Assembly: GCF_001687105.1 (NCBI RefSeq)
Contig: NZ_CP014595.1
Coordinates: 1,550,001 to 1,614,000 of the forward strand
Origin: Salipiger sp. CCB-MM3
GTDB taxonomy: Bacteria > Pseudomonadota > Alphaproteobacteria > Rhodobacterales > Rhodobacteraceae
Reading direction: 5' to 3'
DNA: 64,000 nt
Every line of letters begins with the position of its first letter. The first letter of the stretch is position 1. The position numbers were made by a program, and so were the translations under genes. Positions 29,638 to 38,422 of the stretch are shown piece by piece. Below the pieces are notes generated by a model that made no database searches, was not told the DNA's origin, and saw nothing but the letters and a program-made list of their open reading frames with translations.

Positions 29638-29694
29638 GGGGCTCTGCCCCGTCCGCTGACGCGGACTCCCCGGGATATTTGCGTCTAGACGAAG
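29638..29694 (+). repeat. Hairpin-plus-tail intergenic repeat after msrA
   Basis: Two hairpins (GGGGC-TCT-GCCCC at 29638-29650 and GTCCGC-TGAC-GCGGAC at 29651-29666) are followed by CCCCGGGATATTT and CTAGACGAAG. This is the same layout as the minus-strand copy at 26134-26196. Confidence 0.75.
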
Positions 29695-29704
29695 CCGAAA
29701 TCGC

Positions 29705-30577
29705 TTAGAAGCGGTGCTCGGTGACGTCCTTGAGGTCGGGGATGACGTCGGCGGTGCCCTCGCGCATGACCATCAGCGCGGCGGCGCGCTGCGCCAGCTC
29801 GATCGCCGTCGCCATCGGCAGCGCCCGGTCGAGCCCGGCCAGCAGGTAGCCGGTGAAGGTGTCTCCCGCGCCGGTGGTGTCCACCGGGGTGACCGGCAGC
29901 GCGGCGAAATTGCGGCTCTCGCCGCTGTCGGTGTTGATCCAGCGGCAGCCCTTGGCGCCCAGCGTCACCACCACGTCGCGCACCGGAATACTCTCGATGC
30001 CCTGCCCCGTCGCCTCTTCGAGCTGCGCCGCCTCGACCTCGTTGAGCACCAGCAGATCGAGCAGCGGCAGCACGGCGGTCACCGCCTCGGCATCGAAGGG
30101 TGCCGCCGCATAGGCCACACGAAGTCCCCGCCGCGAGGCAATCTCGGCGGCCTCGCGCTGCAGGTTGGTCTCGTTCTGGAACACGAAGATGTCCTCGGGT
30201 CCGGCCTCTTCGAGACCGGCCTCGACCCGCTCCACCGACAGCGCGCGGTTGGCACCGGGGTGGATCAGGATCGAATTCTCCGCCTCGGCATCGAGCATGA
30301 TGATGGCATGGCCGGTGGCCTCCTCGATCACCGCGATCTGCCGCGTGTCGACGCCATATTCGGTCAGCCGCTCGATCGCCCAGCGCCCATCGGGGCCGAC
30401 CGCCCCAAGATGCACCACCCGCGCCCCGGCCCGCGCCGCAGCCACCGACATATTGGCGCCCTTGCCGCCCAGCCCGCGCGTCAGCCGGCTGGTCGCCAGC
30501 GTCTCGCCCGGCGCCAGCAGATGCGGCAGCCGATAGGTCATGTCGGCATTGATCGACCCGAGGTTGAAGATCGCCAT
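29705..30577 (-). CDS. Ribokinase / PfkB family sugar kinase
   Basis: A 290-residue PfkB-family kinase. The N-terminal LGSINADMTYRLPHLLAPGETL and the GLGGKGANMSVAAARAGARV motif are PfkB signature 1; the C-terminal TPVDTTGAGDTFTGYLLAGL has the catalytic Asp of signature 2. GGKGAN and the overall length fit ribokinase (RbsK). No sugar transporter or ribose operon adjoins, so the substrate is inferred only. It is 73 bp downstream of maeB on the same strand, across a hairpin. Confidence 0.85.
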   Translation of the reverse strand: MAIFNLGSINADMTYRLPHLLAPGETLATSRLTRGLGGKGANMSVAAARAGARVVHLGAVGPDGRWAIERLTEYGVDTRQIAVIEEATGHAIIMLDAEAENSILIHPGANRALSVERVEAGLEEAGPEDIFVFQNETNLQREAAEIASRRGLRVAYAAAPFDAEAVTAVLPLLDLLVLNEVEAAQLEEATGQGIESIPVRDVVVTLGAKGCRWINTDSGESRNFAALPVTPVDTTGAGDTFTGYLLAGLDRALPMATAIELAQRAAALMVMREGTADVIPDLKDVTEHRF

Positions 30578-30587
30578 GCTGCGCCCT

Positions 30588-30638
30588 GCCCTTTCATCTT
30601 TCTCAGAAATACTCCCGCCGGAGGCATCCGGCAGGAGT
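30588..30638 (-). terminator. Hairpin and TATTT...GAAAG tail after maeB
   Basis: A 12-bp stem with one mismatch (30611-30622 with 30627-30638) is followed on the minus strand by TATTTCTGAGAAAGATGAAAG-like sequence. The tail resembles that of the repeats at 26095-26156 and 29671-29694. Confidence 0.65.
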
Positions 30639-30650
30639 CATCAATGTGGA

Positions 30651-32906
30651 TCAGCCGACCTTGCAGGCCGCCAGAACCGCCATGTTGAGGATGTCATTGG
30701 CGGTCATCGTCGTCGAGCAAATCTGGATCGAACTGTCGATGCCTGCGAGGATCGGGCCGATCACCGTCGCCCCCGCCATCTCCTGCATCAGTTTGACCGA
30801 GATCGAGGCCGAGTGCCGCGCCGGCACCACGAGGATGTTCGCCGGGCCGCTCAGGCGCTGGAACGGGTAGTTCTCTTGCGCGCGGGTGTTGAGCGCCACA
30901 TCCACGGTCATCTCGCCTTCGTATTCGAAGTCGACGCCGCGCTGGTCGAGAACCATCGGCGCGCGATGCATCTTCGAGGCGCGTTCCGACACCGGATAGC
31001 CAAAGGTCGAGAAGGACACGAAGGCCACCCGCGGCTCGAGCCCGAGGTGCCGCGCGACACCCGCGGCGCGCTCTGCGATATTCGCCAGATCTTCGGCTTC
31101 GGGCCATTCATGCACCAGCGTGTCGCTGATCAGCACGATGCGGCCCTTGTGCAGCAGCGCGGTGACGCCCGCCACGCCGCTTTCGGCATCGGCGTCGAAC
31201 ACCTGATTGATCGCTTCCATCACATGCGCCGACTTGCGCGTCGCGCCGGTGATCAGACCGTCGCCATGGCCATGCGCCAGCAGCAGCGAGGCGAACACAT
31301 GGCGATCGCGCGCCGCCAGACGGTGCACATCCTGCCGGTCGTAGCCCTTGCGCTGCAGGCGCTGGTAGAGAAACTCCTTGTAGGTCTCGAGGTGCTCGGT
31401 GTTGGCGGCGTTGACCACCTTGATCTCGCGCACCGCATCGGCAAGGCCGCTGGCCTCGAGCTTCTCTTTCACATCCGCCTCGCGGCCCACGACGATCGCC
31501 TTGCCGAAGCCGTTGCGCTGATACATGACCGCGGCGCGCAACACGCGCGGGTCGTCGCCCTCGGCAAAGATCATCCGCGCCTGCGCGGCCCGTGCCCGGC
31601 TGTTGATGCTGCGCAACACCGAGGCGGTGGGATCCATACGGCCCATGAGGCCCGCCTGATAGGCATCCATGTCGATGATCGGACGGCGCGCCGCGCCGGT
31701 GTCCATGCCCGCTTTGGCGACGGCGGGCGGAATGCGGTGGATGAGGCGCGGATCAAACGGCGTGGGGATGATGTAATCACGCCCGAAGGTCAGCGATTTG
31801 CCATAGGCCAGCGCCACCTCGTCCGGCACATCCTCGCGCGCCAGTTCGGCCAGCGCCTCGGCGCAGGCGATCTTCATCTCGTCGTTGATCGAGCGCGCGT
31901 GAATGTCGAGCGCGCCGCGGAAGAGATAGGGAAAGCCCAGAACGTTGTTCACCTGGTTCGGGTAGTCCGAGCGGCCGGTGGCGACGATGGCATCGACGCG
32001 CACCTCGTGCGCCTCTTCGGGGGTGATCTCGGGATCGGGGTTGGCCATGGCGAAAATCACCGGGTTGTCGGCCATGCTTTTCACCATGTCCTGCGTCACC
32101 GCGCCCTTGGCAGACACACCAAGGAAGACATCGGCGCCAACCATCGCCTCTTCGAGCGTGCGCAGCGAGGTGTTGGCCGCATGGGCCGACTTCCACTGGT
32201 TCATGCCCTCGGTGCGGCCCTGATAGATCACGCCCTTGGTGTCGCACATGATGCAATTGTCATGCTGCGCGCCCATGGACTTCAGCAGCTCGAGACAGGC
32301 GATGCCCGCCGCGCCCGCGCCGTTGAGCACGATCTTCACCTCTTCGATCTTCTTGCCCGAGAGATGCAGCGCGTTGATCAGGCCCGCGGCGCAGATCACC
32401 GCCGTGCCGTGCTGGTCGTCGTGGAAGACCGGGATGTCCATCTCTTCCTTCAGGCGCTGCTCGATAATGAAGCATTCGGGCGCCTTGATGTCCTCGAGGT
32501 TGATACCGCCGAAGGTCGGCCCCATCAGTTTGCAGGCCTTGATGAATTCCTCGGGGTCCTCGGTGTCCAGTTCGATGTCGACCGAGTTCACATCGGCAAA
32601 GCGCTTGAAGAGCACCGATTTGCCTTCCATCACCGGCTTGCCGCCGAGCGCGCCAAGATTGCCGAGACCCAGCACCGCGGTACCGTTCGAGATCACCGCA
32701 ACGAGGTTGCCCTTGTTGGTGTAATCATAGGCCAGCTCGGGGTTTTCGGCGATTTCCTCGCAGGGCACGGCGACGCCGGGCGAATAGGCAAGGCTCAGGT
32801 CGCGCTGCGTGGTCATCGGCACTGTGGCCTGCACTTCCCACTTGCCGGGCGTCGGCTCGAGATGGAAGGCCAGCGCCTCTTCACGGGTGAACTTGGATTT
32901 CGACAT
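30651..32906 (-). CDS. maeB: NADP-dependent malic enzyme with phosphotransacetylase-like domain
   Basis: A 751-residue two-domain enzyme. The malic-enzyme half (residues 1-430) shows LAYSPGVAVPC, the catalytic YTNKGNLVAVISNGTAVLGLGN, FHDDQHGTAVI and NGAGAAGIACLELL (nucleotide binding) plus FAMANPDPEI. The C-terminal half (about 430-751) is a phosphate acetyl/butyryl-transferase-like domain (GLITGATRKSAHVMEA, SDTLVHEWPEAEDLANIA), which is regulatory in MaeB-type enzymes. It converts malate to pyruvate with NADPH. Divergent from mutS, with 133 bp between starts. Confidence 0.95.
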   Translation of the reverse strand: MSKSKFTREEALAFHLEPTPGKWEVQATVPMTTQRDLSLAYSPGVAVPCEEIAENPELAYDYTNKGNLVAVISNGTAVLGLGNLGALGGKPVMEGKSVLFKRFADVNSVDIELDTEDPEEFIKACKLMGPTFGGINLEDIKAPECFIIEQRLKEEMDIPVFHDDQHGTAVICAAGLINALHLSGKKIEEVKIVLNGAGAAGIACLELLKSMGAQHDNCIMCDTKGVIYQGRTEGMNQWKSAHAANTSLRTLEEAMVGADVFLGVSAKGAVTQDMVKSMADNPVIFAMANPDPEITPEEAHEVRVDAIVATGRSDYPNQVNNVLGFPYLFRGALDIHARSINDEMKIACAEALAELAREDVPDEVALAYGKSLTFGRDYIIPTPFDPRLIHRIPPAVAKAGMDTGAARRPIIDMDAYQAGLMGRMDPTASVLRSINSRARAAQARMIFAEGDDPRVLRAAVMYQRNGFGKAIVVGREADVKEKLEASGLADAVREIKVVNAANTEHLETYKEFLYQRLQRKGYDRQDVHRLAARDRHVFASLLLAHGHGDGLITGATRKSAHVMEAINQVFDADAESGVAGVTALLHKGRIVLISDTLVHEWPEAEDLANIAERAAGVARHLGLEPRVAFVSFSTFGYPVSERASKMHRAPMVLDQRGVDFEYEGEMTVDVALNTRAQENYPFQRLSGPANILVVPARHSASISVKLMQEMAGATVIGPILAGIDSSIQICSTTMTANDILNMAVLAACKVG

Positions 32907-33039
32907 GAGCGTGCTTCCCTCGACTATGAGCGGCGTTCCTCTTAGCGCAGGGGAAGGCTCTGCTCAACTGATTGCATTTCGCCTTTCGCCGCCCCTCGGG
33001 GCTTTGCTAAACCAGCACAAAGCAGCACTGGGGGACTAC

Positions 33040-35679
33040 ATGACGGCAGTCACGCCGATGATGGCGCAATATCTTGAGATCAAAGCGCAGTATCCGGACG
33101 CGCTCTTGTTCTACAGGATGGGCGACTTCTACGAGATGTTCTTCGACGACGCGGTGGCGGCGGCGGAAGCTCTCGACATCGCGCTGACCAAGCGCGGCAA
33201 GCATGCGGGCGATGACATCCCCATGTGCGGCGTTCCGGTGCATGCCGCCGAGGGCTACCTGCTGACGCTGATCCGCAAGGGCTTTCGCGTCGCTGTCGGC
33301 GAGCAATTGGAAAGCCCCGCCGAGGCCAAGAAGCGTGGCCATAAATCGGTGGTGAAACGCGACGTGGTACGGCTGGTGACCCCCGGCACGCTCACCGAAG
33401 AGTCGCTGCTGGAAGCGCGCCGCCACAACTATCTGGCCGCTTTGGGCCGTGTTCGGGACGATTGGGCGCTGGCGTGGTGCGATATTTCCACCGGCGCGTT
33501 TCACGTGATGCCCCTCGCCCGCGCCCGCATCGGTGCCGAACTGGCGCGGCTGGCCCCTTCGGAAGTGCTGGTCTCGGAAAGCACCGACGAAGATCTACGC
33601 CCGGTGCTGAGCGATCTCGGTATTTTTCCCACGCCGCTTGGGGCTGCGTCCTTTGACAGTGCCGGGGCCGAGGATCGCTTGAAGAGGCTCTTTTCCGTAC
33701 AGACCCTCTCGGGCTTCGGCGCGTTCGAGCGGCCCGAGCTTTCGGCCATGGGCGCGCTGGTCGACTATCTCGACATCACGCAGAAGGGCCGCCTGCCGCT
33801 GCTGCGCCCGCCGCAGCGCGATGCCGTGTCGAACCTGCTGCAGATCGACGCCGCCACCCGGCGCAATCTTGAACTGACCCACTCGATGAACGGCGGACGC
33901 GCCGGGTCGCTGCTCTCGGTGATCGACCGGACGGTGACGCCCGGCGGCGCGCGTCTTTTGGAGAGGCGAGTTTCCTCTCCTTCGCGCAATCTTGACGTGA
34001 TCGAGGGGCGGCTTCAGGCTCTGGACTGGGCGATGGGCGCGCCCGAGGCTCGGCAGCTGCGCGACGGTCTGCGCAAGGTGCCCGACCTCGACCGCGCGCT
34101 CTCGCGTCTCGGGCTCGACCGGGGCGGTCCGCGCGATCTGGCCGCCGTGCGCAACGCGCTGGCGCAGGCCGAAGAGATCGCCGAGACCCTAAACAGTGCC
34201 GAATTGCCCCCCTTGCTGGCCGATGCACGTGAAACACTCACCGGCCATGACGAGCTGATCGCGCTGCTCGAGGCGGCGCTGGTTGCCGAGCCGCCGCTGA
34301 TGGTGCGTGACGGTGGCTTTGTCGCACCCGGCTACGACGCGCAGCTCGACGAGGCGCGCACCCTGCGGGACGAAGGCCGCGGCGTGATCGCCTCTATGCA
34401 GGCGAAATACGCCGAAATGGCCGGGGTGAACTCGCTGAAGATCAAGCACAACAACGTGCTCGGCTACTTCATCGAGACCACAGCGACCCACGCCGAAAAG
34501 ATGATGTCGGCGCCGCTGAACGAGACCTTCATCCACCGCCAGACCACTGCCAATCAGGTGCGTTTCACTACCGTCGAGCTGACCGAGCTGGAGACCCGCA
34601 TCCTCAACGCCGGCAACGAGGCGCTGGAGATTGAAAAGCGGCTCTATGAAAGCCTGAAAGGTGCCATTCTGGCCCGCGCGCCGCAGGTATCGGAGACCGG
34701 GCTGGCGCTGTCCGAGTTCGATGTTGCGCTTGGGCTTTCCGATCTGGCCAAGGCGCAGAACTGGTGCCGCCCGCAGGTCGACGACAGCCGCGCCTTCGAG
34801 ATTGTCGCGGGCCGTCACCCGGTGGTCGAACGCGCGCTGCAGCAGCAAGGCGGCGCGCCTTTCATCGCCAATGATTGCGCCTTGAACGCCAATGGCGAGG
34901 GCGCATCGGTGACCCTGCTGACCGGCCCGAACATGGCCGGTAAATCGACCTATCTGCGGCAGAACGCTTTGATCGCCCTGCTGGCGCAGATGGGGTCCTA
35001 TGTGCCTGCGGACCGCGCGCATCTGGGTGTGGTCAGCCAGATTTTCAGCCGCGTTGGCGCCTCGGACGATCTGGCGCGCGGGCGCTCGACCTTCATGGTC
35101 GAGATGGTCGAGACCGCTGCGATCCTCAATCAGGCCGACGACCGCGCGCTGGTGATCCTCGACGAGATCGGCCGCGGCACCGCCACCTATGACGGCCTGT
35201 CCATCGCATGGGCGACGCTGGAGCATCTGCACGGCGTGAACCGCGTGCGCGGGCTTTTCGCCACGCATTACCACGAGCTGACGCAGCTTGCCGCGAAACT
35301 CGAAGGCGTCGGCAATGCCACTGTCGCGGTGAAGGAATGGGACGGCGAGGTGATCTTCCTGCACGAGGTGCGCGAAGGGGCAGCCGACCGCTCTTACGGC
35401 GTGCAGGTGGCGCAGTTGGCCGGCCTGCCGCCCGCGGTGATCGCCCGCGCCCGCGACGTGCTGAGCGCGCTGGAGGAAGGCGAACGGGGCCGGACCTCGC
35501 CCAAGGCGCTGATCGACGATCTGCCGCTGTTCTCGGCGGCGGCGAAACCAGAGCCTGTTGCGGCACCGAAAGGCCCCTCGGAGGTGGAAGAGAAGCTGGC
35601 GACGCTGCTGCCCGACGAGATGACCCCGCGCGATGCGTTGCAGGCGCTTTACGATCTGAAGTCTCTGTTGAAGGGGTAA
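33040..35679 (+). CDS. mutS: DNA mismatch repair protein MutS
   Basis: An 879-residue mismatch-recognition ATPase. The mismatch-binding motif is GDFYEMFFDDA (Phe-X-Glu near residue 32). Clamp and lever domains follow, and the C-terminal ABC-type ATPase shows LLTGPNMAGKSTYLRQ, DDLARGRSTFMVEM and LDEIGRGTATYDG. The start chosen is ATG 33040 with GGGGGA upstream; the frame is open further but the added part has no homology. Divergent from maeB. A bidirectional terminator lies about 240 bp beyond the stop. Confidence 0.95.
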   Translation: MTAVTPMMAQYLEIKAQYPDALLFYRMGDFYEMFFDDAVAAAEALDIALTKRGKHAGDDIPMCGVPVHAAEGYLLTLIRKGFRVAVGEQLESPAEAKKRGHKSVVKRDVVRLVTPGTLTEESLLEARRHNYLAALGRVRDDWALAWCDISTGAFHVMPLARARIGAELARLAPSEVLVSESTDEDLRPVLSDLGIFPTPLGAASFDSAGAEDRLKRLFSVQTLSGFGAFERPELSAMGALVDYLDITQKGRLPLLRPPQRDAVSNLLQIDAATRRNLELTHSMNGGRAGSLLSVIDRTVTPGGARLLERRVSSPSRNLDVIEGRLQALDWAMGAPEARQLRDGLRKVPDLDRALSRLGLDRGGPRDLAAVRNALAQAEEIAETLNSAELPPLLADARETLTGHDELIALLEAALVAEPPLMVRDGGFVAPGYDAQLDEARTLRDEGRGVIASMQAKYAEMAGVNSLKIKHNNVLGYFIETTATHAEKMMSAPLNETFIHRQTTANQVRFTTVELTELETRILNAGNEALEIEKRLYESLKGAILARAPQVSETGLALSEFDVALGLSDLAKAQNWCRPQVDDSRAFEIVAGRHPVVERALQQQGGAPFIANDCALNANGEGASVTLLTGPNMAGKSTYLRQNALIALLAQMGSYVPADRAHLGVVSQIFSRVGASDDLARGRSTFMVEMVETAAILNQADDRALVILDEIGRGTATYDGLSIAWATLEHLHGVNRVRGLFATHYHELTQLAAKLEGVGNATVAVKEWDGEVIFLHEVREGAADRSYGVQVAQLAGLPPAVIARARDVLSALEEGERGRTSPKALIDDLPLFSAAAKPEPVAAPKGPSEVEEKLATLLPDEMTPRDALQALYDLKSLLKG

Positions 35680-35682
35680 GCC

Positions 35683-35726
35683 GGACTCACGTGAAACATG
35701 CACTGCTGGTGGGTTCACGTGAAACG
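35683..35726. promoter_or_regulatory. Pair of degenerate parS-like sites after mutS
   Basis: Two CACGTG-centred sites (35683-35698 and 35711-35726) each match 13 of 16 bases of the parS consensus TGTTTCACGTGAAACA, spaced 28 bp apart. Each retains TTCACGTGAAAC or its near equivalent, the ParB half-site core. Weaker than the sites in rsmG and mnmG. Confidence 0.5.
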
Positions 35727-35730
35727 AAAG

Positions 35731-35869
35731 CCGGGTGGGCGACTGCCCGTGGGCTGGCGCTGCTACGATCGCGGTCTTCGCTTTATTCCCGCCAACTCCG
35801 GGCGACCTTCGTGCGTTTCACAAAGGCGACAAAGCGCCAGCCCGCCGGGACGGGCAGTCGCTCGCCCGG
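35731..35869. repeat. 139-bp imperfect inverted repeat after mutS
   Basis: Arm 35731-35761 (begins CCGGGTGGGCGACTGCCCGT) is the reverse complement of 35833-35869, with two mismatches in the first 20 bases and a 6-nt bulge before the shared GGGCTGGCGCT block. About 70 bp separates the arms. There is no coding frame. It could be a decayed mobile fragment or a structured RNA. Confidence 0.65.
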
Positions 35870-35917
35870 CGGCCTTCGGCCTTTGCTCCGGGCGGATCAG
35901 CGCAACGCCCCCAAAGA

Positions 35918-35947
35918 AAAACCCCCGGCCTCTCGACCGGGGGTTTT
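35918..35947. terminator. Bidirectional terminator between mutS and grpE
   Basis: An 11-bp perfect stem (AAAACCCCCGG at 35918-35928 with 35937-35947) with A and T runs on both sides. It serves both convergent genes. Confidence 0.85.
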
Positions 35948-35968
35948 CCGTTTCTCACTGTAACGAAA

Positions 35969-36523
35969 TCAGCCCTGCATCGAGCTGACGCCGACCTGCG
36001 CCGGACGCAGCAGGCGGTCGTAGAGCATGAAGCCCTCTGCCGAGACCTGAATGATCTCGCCCGCTTTGGTGCCGGGCACCGGCGCTTCGAACATCGCCTC
36101 GTGGTGCTTGGGGTCGAACTTGTCGCCCACTTCCGGGGTGATCGCCGTCATGCCGTGCTTGCTGAACACGTTCAGCAGCTCGCGCAGGGTCAGCTCCACA
36201 CCTTCGATCAGCGCCTCTGCCGCCTCGGCCTCGCGCGCGGCGTTCAGCGCGCGGTTGAGGTTGTCGTAGACCGGCAGCAGGTCACGGGCCAGCTTCGAGC
36301 CGCCGTATTGCTGCGCCTCGCGGCGATCCTTGTCGGCGCGCTTGCGCGCGTTCTCGGCATCCGCCAGCGCCCGCATGAAGCGGTCTTTGTATTCGTCACG
36401 CTCAGCGCGCAGTTCGTCCAGCGCGATCGCCTCGTCGTCCATCTCTTCCATCTCGCTCGCGAGGGCTTCGGCCTCTGCCGCCTCGATATCGTCGAGAAAT
36501 TCGTCTTTATTCGCGTCTGCCAT
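35969..36523 (-). CDS. grpE: Nucleotide exchange factor GrpE
   Basis: A 184-residue cochaperone that releases ADP from DnaK. The N-terminal acidic region (DEFLDDIEAAEAEALASEMEEMDDEA) and coiled coil LRAERDEYKDRFMRALADAENARKRADKDRR are typical. The family motif near the C-terminus reads FDPKHHEAMFEAPVPG, KAGEIIQVSAEGFMLYDRLLRPAQVGV. It lies 9 bp downstream of hrcA and is co-transcribed with it. Confidence 0.95.
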   Translation of the reverse strand: MADANKDEFLDDIEAAEAEALASEMEEMDDEAIALDELRAERDEYKDRFMRALADAENARKRADKDRREAQQYGGSKLARDLLPVYDNLNRALNAAREAEAAEALIEGVELTLRELLNVFSKHGMTAITPEVGDKFDPKHHEAMFEAPVPGTKAGEIIQVSAEGFMLYDRLLRPAQVGVSSMQG

Positions 36524-36532
36524 GTCTAACCT

Positions 36533-37597
36533 CTAGCTCCGCTCAGCAATCAGCCTGCCGACCAGCTGTGCCGTGTAGTCCACGATGGGTACGATCCGCC
36601 CGTAGTTGAGCCGCGTGGGTCCGATGACCCCAACCGCACCGATTATCTTTCGATCCGCGTTCATATATGGAGACACCACCAGAGAGGAACCCGAAAGTGA
36701 GAAAAGTTTGTTCTCCGAGCCGATAAAAATGCGGACCCCGTCGCCTGCTTCGGCAAGCTGAAGGAACTCGGCGATATCCCGCTTGCGCTCGAGGTCGTCA
36801 AACAGCGAGCGGATGCGGTCGAGCTCTTCGACCTCGCTGTCCTGACCCAGAAGATTCGCCGTGCCGCGCACGATCAGACGGGCAGAATTGTCGGCGTCCT
36901 TTTCCCACGCCGCCATGCCGGTTTCGATCAGAGCCGCGGCCAGCGCGTCGATCTCTTGCCGCCGCGCGCTGATCTGCCGACCGATCTCGCCGCGCAGTTC
37001 AGACAGCGTCTTGCCCTCGATCAGCGCGTTGAGGAAGTTCGCCGCCTCGCGCATCGAACTTGGGGTCTGCCCCGGTGGCGGGGTGAAGAGGCGGTTCTCG
37101 ACGTGACCATCGGCAAACACCAGCACCACAAGCGCGCGGTCATGGCCCAGCGAGACGAACTCGATATGCTTGACCGGTGCCTCATGTTTCGGCGTCAGCA
37201 CCAGCGACGCACCATGGGTCACCCCCGAAAGCGCCGCGCCGACCCGGTCGAGCAGGCCGCCCACATCGTCGCTGCGGTTCGAAGTGGTCGCGTCCAGCGC
37301 CTCGCGGTCGGACATATCCAGATCGCGCACTTCCAGCAGCCCGTCGACGAACATCCGCAGACCCACCTGCGTCGGCACGCGCCCGGCGGAAACATGCGGG
37401 CTGTCGAGCAGACCGAGATATTCGAGGTCTTGCATCACGTTGCGGATCGTCGCCGCCGAGACCTTCTCGGACAGGCTGCGCGTCAGGGTGCGCGAACCGA
37501 CCGGCTCGCCCGTCTCGAGATAGCTCTCAACCACGCGGCGAAACACCTCGCGCGAGCGATCGTTCATTTCATCAAGAAGACGGTTACCCTCTTTCAT
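36533..37597 (-). CDS. hrcA: Heat-inducible transcription repressor HrcA
   Basis: A 354-residue repressor of heat-shock chaperonin operons via CIRCE elements. The winged-helix start DRSREVFRRVVESYLETGEPVGSRTL and SAATIRNVMQDLEYLGLLDSPHVSAGRVPT is diagnostic. The C-terminal SLVVSPYMNADRKIIGAVGVIGPTRLNYGRIVPIVDYTA is the conserved HrcA end. ATG 37597 with GGAG 6 nt upstream is the start. A good sigma-70-type promoter lies immediately upstream. No CIRCE (TTAGCACTC-N9-GAGTGCTAA) is visible here, so the gene may not be autoregulated through one. Confidence 0.95.
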   Translation of the reverse strand: MKEGNRLLDEMNDRSREVFRRVVESYLETGEPVGSRTLTRSLSEKVSAATIRNVMQDLEYLGLLDSPHVSAGRVPTQVGLRMFVDGLLEVRDLDMSDREALDATTSNRSDDVGGLLDRVGAALSGVTHGASLVLTPKHEAPVKHIEFVSLGHDRALVVLVFADGHVENRLFTPPPGQTPSSMREAANFLNALIEGKTLSELRGEIGRQISARRQEIDALAAALIETGMAAWEKDADNSARLIVRGTANLLGQDSEVEELDRIRSLFDDLERKRDIAEFLQLAEAGDGVRIFIGSENKLFSLSGSSLVVSPYMNADRKIIGAVGVIGPTRLNYGRIVPIVDYTAQLVGRLIAERS

Positions 37598-37621
37598 CCT
37601 AAACTCCGGCTGTTCAGGGTC

Positions 37622-37649
37622 ATTAAAGGTGCCTCTCGCGCCCCGTCAA
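37622..37649 (-). promoter_or_regulatory. Sigma-70-type promoter of hrcA-grpE
   Basis: On the minus strand TTGACG (37649-37644) and TTTAAT (37627-37622) are separated by 16 bp. Each hexamer matches the consensus at 5 of 6 positions, and the -10 is 25 bp from the hrcA ATG. Confidence 0.65.
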
Positions 37650-37709
37650 TCGGGGTTGCGGCAAAGCATCTGCACCAGTATCCCGAGCGCGACTAGGATA
37701 AGAGGCACC
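37628..37709. repeat. 9-bp inverted repeat flanking the hrcA-rph promoter region
   Basis: GGTGCCTCT at 37628-37636, between the hrcA -10 and -35 hexamers, is perfectly inverted as AGAGGCACC at 37701-37709, just before the rph start codon. The spacing is 64 bp. It could be a two-site operator. Confidence 0.5.
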
Positions 37710-37711
37710 GA

Positions 37712-38422
37712 ATGAGACCTTCAGGACGAGATCTAAGTGATATGCGCGCCGTTTCAATCGAGACAGGTGTCACGAAACATGCCGAAGGGTCTTGCCTGAT
37801 CAAAATGGGCGATACCCACCTCATCTGCACCGCCACGCTCGAAGAGCGCGTGCCGCCCTTCGTCAAAGGCTCGGGCCTTGGCTGGGTGACGGCGGAATAC
37901 GGCATGCTGCCGCGCTCCACCGGCTCGCGCATGCGCCGCGAGGCGTCGAGCGGCAAACAGGGTGGCCGCACCGTCGAGATCCAGCGCCTAATCGGCCGGT
38001 CGCTGCGCGCCGGTGTCGACCGGGTTGCGCTTGGCGAGCGTCAGATCACCATCGACTGCGACGTGATCCAGGCCGATGGCGGCACCCGCTGCGCCGCGAT
38101 CACCGGTGGTTGGGTCGCGCTGCGCCTTGCGGTGAACAAGCTGATGAAGGCCGGTATGATCAAAAGCGATCCGCTGACCCCCGTGGCTGCCGTGAGCTGC
38201 GGCATCTACGCCGGTCAGCCGGTGCTCGATCTTGACTATGCCGAGGATTCCGAGGCCGGTGTCGACGGCAACTTCATCCTGCGCGGCGATGGCCAGCTGA
38301 TCGAAGTTCAGATGTCCGCGGAGGGCGCCACCTTCAGCCGCGATCAGATGAACAAGCTGATGGACCTCGCCGAAGCGGGCGTTTCGAAGTTGGTCGAGGC
38401 GCAACTGGCGGCCACCGCATGA
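37712..38422 (+). CDS. rph: Ribonuclease PH
   Basis: A 236-residue phosphorolytic 3' exoribonuclease that trims tRNA precursors. [29 protein letters not shown] at the start, [25 protein letters not shown], and the core [31 protein letters not shown] are family signatures; the RRE and D motifs for phosphate and catalysis are present. It is the first gene of a plus-strand group with rdgB (4-nt ATGA overlap) and hemW. Confidence 0.95.
   Translation: MRPSGRDLSDMRAVSIETGVTKHAEGSCLIKMGDTHLICTATLEERVPPFVKGSGLGWVTAEYGMLPRSTGSRMRREASSGKQGGRTVEIQRLIGRSLRAGVDRVALGERQITIDCDVIQADGGTRCAAITGGWVALRLAVNKLMKAGMIKSDPLTPVAAVSCGIYAGQPVLDLDYAEDSEAGVDGNFILRGDGQLIEVQMSAEGATFSRDQMNKLMDLAEAGVSKLVEAQLAATA

Noticed and set aside
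30540..32945. An 801-codon open frame antisense to the malic enzyme gene
   Set aside because: High-GC coding sequence leaves long stop-free antisense frames; the product is rich in His, Arg and Asp with no family resemblance, while the minus-strand frame is unmistakable MaeB.
36533..37711. A CIRCE operator at hrcA
   Set aside because: No TTAGCACTC-N9-GAGTGCTAA or close variant is visible in the upstream region.
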